Notes under the pieces: generated by a model
What the model saw: only the letters and a program-made list of their open reading frames with translations
Told to the model about the DNA's origin: nothing
Databases searched by the model: none
Source of the DNA: Nocardioides jiangxiensis
GTDB lineage: Bacteria > Actinomycetota > Actinomycetes > Propionibacteriales > Nocardioidaceae
Direction of reading: 5' to 3'
Length of the DNA stretch: 64,000 bases
NCBI RefSeq assembly: GCF_030580915.1
Contig: NZ_JAUQTA010000001.1
Span: 1,922,001-1,986,000, forward strand
Part shown: positions 8,318 through 16,545 of the stretch, one piece after another
How positions within the stretch are numbered: position 1 is the stretch's first letter
How the letters are laid out: each line of letters opens with the position of its first letter
Translations under genes and position numbers: made by a program

Positions 8318-8956
8318 TCAGATGCGGACGCAGCCGTTCGGGGTGTTGAACTCCACCGCCACGATGCCCGGCGTGCCGTGCGGCGCGACCCAGCGGACCT
8401 CGACGTCGTCGAGCGGGTGGTCCTCCGGCTCGCCCAGCCACTCCGACACCCGGTGCGGGTCGCCGGCGATCTCGAGCGCGGCGAGCGCGTAGTCGCCGGA
8501 GGCGCCCGCGCTCGGGTGGTCCTCGGCGGGGGAGAGCCACTGGATGAAGTAGGGCAGCTGCGGGTCGTTGGCCAGCTCGCTGATGCCGATCTGCTTCCAG
8601 ATCAGCTCGTGGCCGTCAGGGCGGTGGCGGTAGCCGTCCTTCGCCTCGCGGCCGAGGCGGGTCTCGACCGACGGCAGGTCGCTGACCGCGACGACCCAGC
8701 CGAGCCAGCCGCCGCCGAGGGCCGTGCGCGCCTTCACGGCCTGGCCGAAGACGGCCTTGTCGGAGGCCGGGTGCTCGAGGGCGCCCACGACCTCGAGGTA
8801 GGTGTCGCCTGCCAGCGGCAGGATGTAGTTGCACGTGCCGAAGCGCGGGTGCACACCGCCGTCCGCGATCTCGGTGCCGAGCAGCTTGCCGAGACGCTCA
8901 GCCGTGGCCTTGAGGCCGTCGGGTCCTGCGGCGTACGAAACGTGGTCGAGGCGCAT
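8318..8956 (-). CDS. VOC/glyoxalase-like domain protein
   Basis: 212-residue protein starting MRLDHVSYAAGPDGL, the first beta strand of a glyoxalase/bleomycin-resistance-type fold. Further family traits are the FGTCNYILPLAGDTYLEVVG strand pair and a repeated half in the C-terminus (YALAALEIAGDP to VAVEFNTPNG), as in glyoxalase-like domain proteins of this length. Some metal-ligand positions cannot be assigned with confidence, so it may or may not be an enzyme. The ATG at 8956 is selected because it begins at the fold; the longer in-frame start adds non-conserved residues. First gene of a pair with the downstream methyltransferase. Confidence 0.8.
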   Translation of the reverse strand: MRLDHVSYAAGPDGLKATAERLGKLLGTEIADGGVHPRFGTCNYILPLAGDTYLEVVGALEHPASDKAVFGQAVKARTALGGGWLGWVVAVSDLPSVETRLGREAKDGYRHRPDGHELIWKQIGISELANDPQLPYFIQWLSPAEDHPSAGASGDYALAALEIAGDPHRVSEWLGEPEDHPLDDVEVRWVAPHGTPGIVAVEFNTPNGCVRI

Positions 8957-9025
8957 GGCGGCATTGTTAACCCGAGACGCAGCCCACACGAAAACCGGGG
9001 TCGATGTCTCTTGATGTCGAGAGAG

Positions 9026-9826
9026 TCAGTGTGGGTCTGCGGGGTGCAGCGCGAGGGCCGACCGGGAGCGGACGTGCGCCTCGCAGTGCCGCTTCAGCTC
9101 GGCGTACCCCTGCTCGCCCATGAGGGCGGTCAGCTCGGGTGCGGAGGTCACGTAGACCGGCTCCATGGCGACGTGCGCCTCGGTGTTGCCCGAGCAGTAC
9201 CAGTCGAGGTCGTGGCCGCCCGGGCCCCAGCCCCGGCGGTCGTACTCGCCGATGCCTACCTCGGTGTACGACGTGCCGTCGATCCGCTCCACCTCGCGGA
9301 AGGTACGCCGGATCGGCAGCTGCCAGCACACGTCCGGCTTGGTCTCGATGTAGGAGATGCCCTGCGCGATCGCGAGGGAGTGGAGGGCGCAGCCGGCACC
9401 GCCGGCGAACCCGGGGCGGTTGGAGAACACGCACGCGGACTGGCCGTCGACCACGTGGGCCCGCGTCTTGCGCTCGCCGTCGTCGTCCTTCTCGACCCAG
9501 TCCTTGCGCTTCACGGCGCGACCCGGGTGGAACTGCCACGACTCCGGGGTGAGCTGGTCGACGAAGCCGGCGACACGGTTCTCGTCGTCCTTGTCGCTGA
9601 AGTGGGCCCCGAGCGTGCAGCACCCGATGTCGGGGGAGTGCTTGTAGATGCCCGCGCATCCGGAGCCGAAGATGCAGGTCCAGCTCGACGTCAGCCAGGT
9701 CAGGTCGCAGCGGAAGATCTCGGTGTCGTCGTGGGGGTTGACGAACTCGACGTACGCGCGGGGGAAATCAAGCGGGACCTCAGGCACCGGCACACAGTAG
9801 TCGCAGTGCCGGTAGCGTGGACGCAT
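9026..9826 (-). CDS. conserved cysteine-rich protein (Rv0495c-like position)
   Basis: 266-residue protein with 12 cysteines, including [20 protein letters not shown], then a GCC pair, and single cysteines near ACVF, GCALH, VCWQ and YCSG. The pattern suggests metal or iron-sulfur binding, similar in spirit to zinc/iron-chelating cysteine-cluster proteins, but I do not recognise a named domain. It is divergent from ppx exactly as the uncharacterised Rv0495c is from Rv0496 in M. tuberculosis. The first ATG (9826) shares bases with the ppx ATG; in-frame GTG codons just downstream ([11 protein letters not shown] region) are alternative starts. No signal peptide, so cytosolic. Function unknown. Confidence 0.8.
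   Translation of the reverse strand: MRPRYRHCDYCVPVPEVPLDFPRAYVEFVNPHDDTEIFRCDLTWLTSSWTCIFGSGCAGIYKHSPDIGCCTLGAHFSDKDDENRVAGFVDQLTPESWQFHPGRAVKRKDWVEKDDDGERKTRAHVVDGQSACVFSNRPGFAGGAGCALHSLAIAQGISYIETKPDVCWQLPIRRTFREVERIDGTSYTEVGIGEYDRRGWGPGGHDLDWYCSGNTEAHVAMEPVYVTSAPELTALMGEQGYAELKRHCEAHVRSRSALALHPADPH
9813..9818 (+). promoter_or_regulatory. -10-like element of ppx
   Basis: TAGCGT, 6 bp before the ppx ATG at 9825, with no Shine-Dalgarno sequence. Probable leaderless promoter. It lies inside the first codons of the divergent gene if that gene starts at 9826. Confidence 0.45.
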
Positions 9827-10763
9827 GCGGCTTGGCGTCCTCGACATCGGATCCAACACCGGCCACCTGCTCGTGGTCGACGCCCACGGTGGTGCGGCGC
9901 CGCTGCCGGCGTTCTCCTACAAGGAGCCGCTCCGCCTCGCCGAGCACCTCGACGAGAGCGGTGCGGTGAGCGAGAAGGGCATCCTGGCGCTGAAGTCTTT
10001 CTGCGCCGCGGCCCTGGAGGTCGCCCACGACAAGGGCTGCGAGGAGATGCTCGCCTTCGCGACGTCCGCGGTCCGTGACGCCACCAACTCCGACGAGGTG
10101 CTGGCGCGCGTCCAGGCCCAGACCGGCGTGCAGCTCGAGGTCCTCCCGGGTGAGGACGAGGCGCGCCTGACCTTCCTCGCCGTACGCCGCTGGTTCGGCT
10201 GGTCGGCCGGCCGCCTGGCCGTCTTCGACATCGGTGGCGGCTCGCTCGAGATCGCGGCGGGCAAGGACGAGGCGCCCGACGTCGCCTGGTCGATGCCCCT
10301 CGGTGCCGCGCGCCTGGCCCGCAACCACTTCAGCGACGGCGCCCCCGACGAGGCGGGGCTGCGCGAGCTGCGCCGGATGATCCGGGCCCAGATCGCCAAG
10401 GACGCCGGCCGGCTGCTCCGCCACGGTGCCCCGGACCGGGCTGCTGCCACCTCGAAGACCTTCCGCTCGCTGGCCCGCATCTGCGGCGCGGCGCCCTCCG
10501 GCGACGGCATCATGGTGCCTCGGGTGCTCCCTGCCGCCGAGCTGGCCGGGTGGATCCCGAAGCTGGTCGGCATGGGGCACGAGGAGCTCGCGCTGCTGCC
10601 CGGTGTCTCCGAGAGCCGCACACACCAGATCCTGCCGGGCGCGCTCGTCGCCGAGGCCGTCATGGACATCTTCGACCTGCCCCAGCTCGAGATCTGCCCC
10701 TGGGCCCTGCGGGAGGGCGTCATCCTCGAGCGCTTCGACCACCTGGACTTCGTCCACCACTGA
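9825..10763 (+). CDS. ppx: Ppx/GppA-family exopolyphosphatase
   Basis: 312-residue ASKHA-fold phosphatase expected to act on polyphosphate or pppGpp. The N-terminus has the phosphate-binding motif [17 protein letters not shown], a second ATPase-like glycine motif follows in [13 protein letters not shown] (about 128-140), and [15 protein letters not shown] is the usual segment between. The length matches short actinobacterial Ppx1 proteins, which lack the C-terminal HD-like domain. The ATG at 9825 gives a full N-terminal strand. The next gene begins one base after the stop, so they are likely co-transcribed. Confidence 0.92.
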   Translation: MRLGVLDIGSNTGHLLVVDAHGGAAPLPAFSYKEPLRLAEHLDESGAVSEKGILALKSFCAAALEVAHDKGCEEMLAFATSAVRDATNSDEVLARVQAQTGVQLEVLPGEDEARLTFLAVRRWFGWSAGRLAVFDIGGGSLEIAAGKDEAPDVAWSMPLGAARLARNHFSDGAPDEAGLRELRRMIRAQIAKDAGRLLRHGAPDRAAATSKTFRSLARICGAAPSGDGIMVPRVLPAAELAGWIPKLVGMGHEELALLPGVSESRTHQILPGALVAEAVMDIFDLPQLEICPWALREGVILERFDHLDFVHH

Positions 10764-10764
10764 C

Positions 10765-11559
10765 ATGGGCGGTTTCCGGGGAGTCGTCGGGCTGAGCACC
10801 GCCTCGGTCTACCCCGAGTCGACCAGTCACGCCTTCGCCTACGCGCGGCGGCTCGGCTACGACGCGGTCGAGGTGATGGTCGGGATCGACGCGATCTCGC
10901 GCGACGCCGTCGCGCTGCGGGCCCTCTCCGAGCGCCACGAGGTGCCGGTCTGTGCGGTCCACGCCCCCTGCCTGCTCGTGACGCAGCGGGTCTGGGGCAC
11001 CGAGCCGTGGGGGAAGCTCGAGCGCTCCGCCGACCTCGCGCACGAGCTCGGCGCCGACGTGGTCGTCGTCCACCCGCCCTTCCGCTGGCAGCGGGACTAC
11101 GCGCGCACGTTCGTCGAGGGGATCGCCGCCCTCGAGCGGACGACCGGCATCGCCTTCGCGGTCGAGAACATGTATCCGTGGCGGGCCTCCGCCCGCCGCG
11201 GCATGGAGATCTACCAGCCTGGCTGGGACCCGTCGGAGGAGTCCTACGCCAACGCCACGATCGACCTCTCGCACGCCTCCACCGCCCAGGTCGACTCGCT
11301 CGAGATGGCACGTCGCCTCGGCCCGCGGCTGCGGCACCTGCACCTGACCGACGGCCTCGGGTCGCCCAAGGACGAGCACCTGGTCCCGGGGCGTGGCACC
11401 CAGCCCGCGAAGGAGCTGCTGCGCCACCTCGCCGCGACCGGCTTCGCCGGCCATGTCGTCCTCGAGATCAACACCCGGCGCTCGGGCACCGCGAAGCAGC
11501 GCGACGCGGACCTGGCCGAGTCGCTCGCCTTCGCCCGCGAACACCTCGGGTGGGAGTAG
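10765..11559 (+). CDS. sugar phosphate isomerase/epimerase-type TIM-barrel protein
   Basis: 264-residue TIM barrel of the xylose isomerase-like/endonuclease IV superfamily, the counterpart by position of Rv0498 next to ppx in mycobacteria. Barrel landmarks include [49 protein letters not shown] (a metal-site Glu), IDLSHAS (Asp/His) and [11 protein letters not shown] (His/Asp) near the C-terminus, consistent with divalent metal binding. The reaction is not established. ATG 10765 begins one base after the ppx stop. It ends with TAG, and those bases also form the -10-like hexamer of the next gene. Confidence 0.85.
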   Translation: MGGFRGVVGLSTASVYPESTSHAFAYARRLGYDAVEVMVGIDAISRDAVALRALSERHEVPVCAVHAPCLLVTQRVWGTEPWGKLERSADLAHELGADVVVVHPPFRWQRDYARTFVEGIAALERTTGIAFAVENMYPWRASARRGMEIYQPGWDPSEESYANATIDLSHASTAQVDSLEMARRLGPRLRHLHLTDGLGSPKDEHLVPGRGTQPAKELLRHLAATGFAGHVVLEINTRRSGTAKQRDADLAESLAFAREHLGWE

Positions 11560-11562
11560 CGT
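11557..11562 (+). promoter_or_regulatory. -10-like element overlapping a stop codon
   Basis: TAGCGT begins with the TAG stop of the TIM-barrel gene and ends 7 bp before the ATG of the ABC ATPase gene at 11570. Probable leaderless promoter for the transporter genes. Confidence 0.4.
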
Positions 11563-11569
11563 CGCCAGC

Positions 11570-12279
<710 letters not shown>

Positions 12280-12283
<4 letters not shown>

Positions 12284-13032
12284 ACCCGCGCATCGCCCTC
12301 GCCGTGTGCGGCCGCGTGCTCACCCAGCTCCGCCGCGACCACCGCACGCTCGCGATCATGCTCGTGCTGCCGTGTCTGTTGATGGCGCTGCTGTGGTGGA
12401 TGTTCCAGGACGTCCCCGCGCTGCCGGGGCAGCCGGAGATGTTCGACCGCCTCGCACCTGCCCTCCTCGCGATCTTCCCGTTCATCGTCATGTTCCTGGT
12501 GACCAGCGTGACCACCCTGCGCGAGCGCGGGAGCGGCACCCTCGAGCGGCTGCTGGCGATGCCGATGGGCAAGGCCGACTTCCTGGTCGGCTACGCGCTC
12601 GCCTTCGGCCTGGTCGCGGCGGTGCAGTCGGTGCTCGCGGTGGGCCTCAGCGTGGGGCTGCTCGGGCTCGACATCCGCGGGCCGGTCTGGCTGCTCACCG
12701 TCGTGGCCGTCGCGGACGCACTCCTGGGCACGGCGTTCGGTCTCTTCGTGAGCGCCTTCGCCCGCACGGAGTTCCAGGCGGTCCAGTTCATGCCCGCGCT
12801 CGTCGTGCCGCAGATCCTGCTCTGCGGTCTCTTCGTCGCGCGCGACCACCTGCCGACGGTGCTGGGCCGCATCAGCGACGTCCTCCCGCTCTCGTACGCC
12901 GTCGACGCGATGACCCAGGTCCGGGACAGCGTGGACTCGGGCCCGGTGTGGGGCGACCTGGTGGTCGTCGGCGCCTACGTGGCGGTCGGGCTGGGCCTGG
13001 GTGCGGCGACGCTGCGGCGGCGTACGGACTAG
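12280..13032 (+). CDS. ABC-2 type transporter permease
   Basis: 250-residue integral membrane protein with about six transmembrane segments (for example near residues 24-42, 63-80, 108-130, 140-160, 170-190 and 226-246). The ABC-2 signature region follows FLVTSVTTLRERGSGTLERL, typical of DrrB-like exporters. It partners the preceding ATPase, with which it overlaps by four bases. It ends in the basic RRRTD cytoplasmic tail. Cargo unknown. Confidence 0.9.
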
Positions 13033-13040
13033 GTGCCGCG

Positions 13041-13967
13041 ATGCCCAACCGTGCCCTGCTGGCCCTGGCCCGCAGCGACCGAGCCCGGGAGCTCGCGCTC
13101 GAGCTGCCGGCGACCCGTGCGGTGGTGCGCCGCTTCGTGCCCGGGGAGGCCAGGGCGGATGCCGTGCAGGTGGCCGCGGGCCTGGTCGCCGAAGGCCTCC
13201 GGGTCACCCTCGACTTCCTCGGGGAGGACACCATCGAGCGGCGGCACGCCCACCGGGTCGAGGCGGAGTACGCCAGCCTTCTGGGCGAGCTGGCGCGGCG
13301 CGGCCTGGCCCGCAGCGCGGAGGTCTCGGTGAAGCTGACCGCGCTCGGTCTGCGGCTGCCGGGAGGCGAGGAGATCGCCACGGCCCACGCGCGGGCGATC
13401 TGCGAGGCCGCCCGGACCGCGGGCACGACCGTCACCCTCGACATGGAGGACCACACGGTCACGTCGGCGACGCTGCGGGTTCTCCGCACGCTGCGCGCCG
13501 AGTTCCCCGAGACCGGAGGCGTCCTGCAGGCCTATCTCCGCAGGACACCCGCTGACTGCCGGATGCTCGCCGGTCCCGGCTCGAGGATCCGCCTCTGCAA
13601 GGGTGCGTACGACGAGCCGGCCGACGTCGCGCTGCGTGACCGGCACGAGGTCGACCTCGCCTACGTCTCGTGCCTGCGCACCCTGATGGCGGGGGAGGGG
13701 CACCCGATGGTCGCCACGCACGACCCGCGGCTGGTGGCGATCGCCCGGCACCTCGCGCGGGAGCAGGGCCGCGTCACGGGCGACCACGAGTTCCAGATGC
13801 TCTACGGCATCCGTCCGGGCGAGCAGCGGCGCCTCGCGGCCGCGGGTGAGACGGTCCGCGTCTACCTGCCCTATGGGCAGGAGTGGTGGGGCTACCTCAC
13901 CCGGCGCTTGGCGGAGCGTCCGGCGAACCTGTCATTCTTTGTGCGTTCCCTCCTCTCCAGCTCCTAG
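13041..13967 (+). CDS. proline dehydrogenase
   Basis: 308-residue monofunctional FAD-dependent proline dehydrogenase (PutB type), oxidising proline to 1-pyrroline-5-carboxylate and feeding electrons to the quinone pool. TIM-barrel landmarks are VSVKLTALGL, TLDMEDH, VLQAYLRRT, RLCKGAYDEP, EFQMLYGIRP and the C-terminal VYLPYGQEWWGY with the RRLAERPAN substrate-binding segment. Length is typical of the short bacterial form. The ATG at 13041 is 8 bases after the permease stop. The gene is followed within 18 bases by proC, which catalyses the opposite overall conversion. Confidence 0.9.
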   Translation: MPNRALLALARSDRARELALELPATRAVVRRFVPGEARADAVQVAAGLVAEGLRVTLDFLGEDTIERRHAHRVEAEYASLLGELARRGLARSAEVSVKLTALGLRLPGGEEIATAHARAICEAARTAGTTVTLDMEDHTVTSATLRVLRTLRAEFPETGGVLQAYLRRTPADCRMLAGPGSRIRLCKGAYDEPADVALRDRHEVDLAYVSCLRTLMAGEGHPMVATHDPRLVAIARHLAREQGRVTGDHEFQMLYGIRPGEQRRLAAAGETVRVYLPYGQEWWGYLTRRLAERPANLSFFVRSLLSSS

Positions 13968-13985
13968 ACGAAGCAGGTGCCCGGC

Positions 13986-14792
13986 ATGGCAGGCAAGACC
14001 GCATTCATCGGCGTCGGCGTCATGGGCGAGACGATCCTCGCCGGGCTGATCCGTGCGGGCCGTCCGGCCAGCGACTTCATCGTCGGCGTACGTCGCCCCG
14101 AGCGCGGCGCCGAGCTCGCGGAGAAGTACGGCGTCACCGTGCTGGCCAACCGCGAGGCGGCCGCGCAGGCGGACACCGTCGTCCTCGGCACCAAGCCCCA
14201 GGACCTCGCAGCGGTGCTCCAGGAGATCGCGCCGGCGATGCGCGCGGGCCAGCTGCTCGTCTCGCTCGCCGCCGGCATCACCACCTCCTTCATCGAGACC
14301 CACGTCCCCGGTGGCGTGGCCGTCGTGCGGGTCATGCCCAACACGCCGGCTCTGCTCGACCAGGGCATGCATGCGCTCTCCGCGGGCTCGCGCTGCGACG
14401 AGGCGCACCTGGTCGAGGCCGAGGCGCTGCTGGGCGCCACCGGCAAGGTGGTCCGGATCGCGGAGAAGCTGCAGAACGCGGCCACGGCGGTGAGCGGCTC
14501 GGGCCCGGCGTACATCTTCTACGTCGTCGAGGCGATGATCGACGCCGGCGTGATGCTCGGCCTGCCCCGCCCGCTCGCCACCGAGCTCGCCGTCCAGACC
14601 CTCTACGGCTCGGCGACCATGCTGCGCGACCTCGGCACGCACCCGACGATCCTCCGCGAGCAGGTGACCTCGCCCGGCGGCACGACCGCCGCGGCTCTGC
14701 GCTACCTCGAGGACCACAAGGTCAAGGCAGCCTTCCTGTCCGCGATGGAGGCTTGCCGCGACCGCGCCCAGGAGCTCGCCGCCGGCTCCTGA
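13986..14792 (+). CDS. proC: pyrroline-5-carboxylate reductase
   Basis: 268-residue cytosolic enzyme making the last step of proline synthesis: P5C plus NAD(P)H to proline. The Rossmann motif FIGVGVMGETIL opens the protein, VRVMPNTPALLDQGM is conserved, and the C-terminal signature VSGSGPAYIFYVVEAM plus the LREQVTSPGGTTAAAL motif are complete. ATG 13986 is preferred; an in-frame GTG at 13977 adds three residues. It corresponds to Rv0500, and the next two small genes keep the mycobacterial order. Confidence 0.95.
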   Translation: MAGKTAFIGVGVMGETILAGLIRAGRPASDFIVGVRRPERGAELAEKYGVTVLANREAAAQADTVVLGTKPQDLAAVLQEIAPAMRAGQLLVSLAAGITTSFIETHVPGGVAVVRVMPNTPALLDQGMHALSAGSRCDEAHLVEAEALLGATGKVVRIAEKLQNAATAVSGSGPAYIFYVVEAMIDAGVMLGLPRPLATELAVQTLYGSATMLRDLGTHPTILREQVTSPGGTTAAALRYLEDHKVKAAFLSAMEACRDRAQELAAGS

Positions 14793-14892
14793 GGGGCCGG
14801 TCGCGATAGGCAGGCAGGCGCAAATCAACGCGCCACGCCGATAACCACGGATATTTTTTCGTCACACTCTTCCCCCGCGTCACAGGAGCCCC

Positions 14893-14898
14893 TAGTGT
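14893..14898 (+). promoter_or_regulatory. possible -10 element upstream of the excisionase-type gene
   Basis: TAGTGT in the 175-bp gap between proC and the small DNA-binding protein. It would give a leader of about 65 bases. The same gap has a short T-rich stretch near 14850-14858 that could end proC transcripts, but no clear hairpin precedes it. Confidence 0.3.
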
Positions 14899-14967
14899 TC
14901 TGGGCACGGGGCACGTGGGTCGCCAGTGGGGAAGCTGGCGGCGTGCGCCCAGAGAAAGTGGTGAGCC

Positions 14968-15171
14968 ATGGCTGCCAACTCGTCTGACATCTCGGAAGTG
15001 AAGTTCCTGACCATCGCCGAGGTGGCCACGATGATGCGCGTCTCCAAGATGACCGTCTACCGACTCGTCCACGGCGGCGACCTGCCGGCGCACCGCGTCG
15101 GTCGTTCGTTCCGCGTGCAGGAGAAGGACGTCACCGAGTACATCCAGCGCTCGTTCTACGACGCCGGCTGA
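14968..15171 (+). CDS. small excisionase-family helix-turn-helix protein
   Basis: 67-residue DNA-binding protein of the MerR/excisionase winged-helix type. The helix-turn-helix is in FLTIAEVATMMRVSKMTVYR and the wing in LPAHRVGRSFRVQEKDV. It matches in size and position the Rv0500A protein of mycobacteria between proC and bS22. Such proteins often act as small transcription regulators; the target is unknown, and no phage genes are near, so it is not part of a prophage here. ATG 14968 is preceded by GAGAAAGTGG as a modest ribosome binding site. Confidence 0.88.
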   Translation: MAANSSDISEVKFLTIAEVATMMRVSKMTVYRLVHGGDLPAHRVGRSFRVQEKDVTEYIQRSFYDAG

Positions 15172-15194
15172 CTCCTCGCTGACTCACCGGCACA

Positions 15195-15241
15195 CCGCCC
15201 GCCGCGGCCCTGCGTCCCCGGACGCGGGGTCTGGCGGGCGG
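15195..15241 (+). terminator. nested GC-rich hairpin after the excisionase-type gene
   Basis: Outer arms CCGCCCGCC (15195-15203) and GGCGGGCGG (15233-15241) enclose an inner hairpin GCGTCC/GGACGC (15212-15217, 15220-15225). It lies 24 bases after the stop and before a -10-like element, so it probably terminates the upstream gene. Confidence 0.5.
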
Positions 15242-15271
15242 ACCCGATTTCGGCCCCCGAGGCAGGGCCGA

Positions 15272-15277
15272 TACGCT
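15272..15277 (+). promoter_or_regulatory. -10-like element of the bS22 gene
   Basis: TACGCT, downstream of the nested hairpin and about 60 bases before the GTG at 15339. A TTTCGG about 18 bp upstream is a weak -35 candidate. Confidence 0.4.
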
Positions 15278-15338
15278 GGGGCCGGTCGCCCGTGCTGTAT
15301 CCGCCAGGGCGGACGTCAAGCTCTGGAAAGGTTCCACC

Positions 15339-15440
15339 GTGGGTTCTGTCATCAAGAAGCGCCGCAAGCGCATGGCCAAGAAGAAGCACCGCAAGCTGCT
15401 GAAGAAGACGCGCGTGGCGCGTCGCAAGCTCGGTAAGTGA
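15339..15440 (+). CDS. 33-residue bS22-like small ribosomal protein (AURKAIP1/COX24 type)
   Basis: Tiny, very basic protein: it begins [19 protein letters not shown] and ends RVARRKLGK; about half the residues are Lys or Arg. Size and sequence match Rv0500B, the 33-residue protein known in mycobacterial ribosomes as bS22. It should bind the small ribosomal subunit. The GTG start is set by a GGAAAGG ribosome binding site 7 bases upstream. It lies between the excisionase-type gene and the epimerase gene, as in M. tuberculosis. It is short enough to be missed by standard gene calling. Confidence 0.9.
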   Translation: MGSVIKKRRKRMAKKKHRKLLKKTRVARRKLGK

Positions 15441-15453
15441 GCCTGCTGCTTCG

Positions 15454-16545
15454 ATGACGCAGGCCGGCAAGGTCGTGCTCGTCACCGGGGTCTCGCGTGA
15501 CCTCGGACGACGTTTTGCGCGCAACCTTGCCGATGACCCTGCCGTCGCGAACGTCATCGGCGTCGACGTCATCCCTCCTGAGGGTGACCTCGGCGCCGTT
15601 TCGTTTGTCCGGGCGGACCTGCGCAACCCGGTGGTGGCCAAGCTCCTGGTCCGCGAGCGGGTCGACACCGTCGTCCACATGAGCGTCGTCGCGACGCCGG
15701 GCGGCATGGGCTCGCGCGCCTCCATGAAGGAGGCCAACGTCATCGGCACGATGCAGCTGCTCGGTGCCTGCCAGCGCGCTCCCGACGTACGCCGCGTGGT
15801 CGTGAAGTCGACGACGACGGTCTACGGCGCGAGCCACCGCGACCCGGCGATGTTCACCGAGGACATGGGGCCCAAGCGCATGCCGCGCTCGGGCTACTCC
15901 CGCGACGCGCTGGAGATCGAGGGCTACGTGCGCGGATTCGCGCGCCGGCGGCCCGACGTCCACGTCGCGATGCTGCGCGCGGCCAACGTCATCGGCCCCG
16001 GCGTCGACAGCCCGATCGCGCAGTACTTCCGCCTGCCCGTGGTGCCGACCGTCCTCGGCTACGACCCGCGCCTGCAGTTCGTGCACGAGGCAGACCTGAC
16101 GGAGGCGCTCCGCCACGCGGTGCACACCGACGTGAGCGGCACGTTCAACCTCGCCGGTGACGGCGTCCTGCTGCTGTCGCAGGCGATCCGGCGGCTGGGC
16201 CGCGCCGGCCTTCCGGTGCCCTCCTTCGCGCTCTCCGCCGTGGGGTCGGCGATCCGGGGCGCGGGTCGGTCGGAGTTCGCCCCCGAGCTCGTGCACTTCC
16301 TGACCTACGGTCGCGGGGTCGACACCACGCGGCTGCGCGAGGAGTTCGGCTTCACGCCGCGCTACTCCACCGAGCAGGCGTTCTGCGACTTCGCCCGCTC
16401 GGTCGACATGCCGCCGGGCGTGCCCGGCCTGGCGGTCGCCGATCCCGCCCTGGCCTCCCTCGAGCGCGTGCTCGCCCGAGCGCACGTATCGTCCGCTCCG
16501 AGGACTCCTGCGACGACCGCTCCGGGAGGTGAGATCGATGGATGA
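15454..16545 (+). CDS. NAD-dependent epimerase/dehydratase-like (extended SDR) protein
   Basis: 363-residue extended short-chain dehydrogenase, counterpart by position of Rv0501 (galE2). The N-terminus has the dinucleotide-binding TGVSRDLGRRFA (11-22), then VDVIPPEGD and VVHMSVVATPG. The Ser/Thr catalytic region is KSTTTVYGAS (118-127). The expected YxxxK motif is altered: Tyr148 is followed by SRDA, so the usual lysine is absent. The protein may therefore bind nucleotide sugar or NAD without normal epimerase chemistry, or act as a scaffold. It follows the bS22 gene by 13 bases and overlaps the acyltransferase gene by 8 bases. Confidence 0.82.
   Translation: MTQAGKVVLVTGVSRDLGRRFARNLADDPAVANVIGVDVIPPEGDLGAVSFVRADLRNPVVAKLLVRERVDTVVHMSVVATPGGMGSRASMKEANVIGTMQLLGACQRAPDVRRVVVKSTTTVYGASHRDPAMFTEDMGPKRMPRSGYSRDALEIEGYVRGFARRRPDVHVAMLRAANVIGPGVDSPIAQYFRLPVVPTVLGYDPRLQFVHEADLTEALRHAVHTDVSGTFNLAGDGVLLLSQAIRRLGRAGLPVPSFALSAVGSAIRGAGRSEFAPELVHFLTYGRGVDTTRLREEFGFTPRYSTEQAFCDFARSVDMPPGVPGLAVADPALASLERVLARAHVSSAPRTPATTAPGGEIDG

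Noticed and set aside
13977..13985. GTG at 13977 as the start of proC
   Set aside because: It adds only three residues before the Rossmann strand and has no better ribosome binding site; the ATG at 13986 is preferred.
14968..15171. The excisionase-type protein as a sign of a prophage or integrative element
   Set aside because: No integrase, attachment site or phage gene is nearby, and the gene keeps the same place next to proC in mycobacteria.
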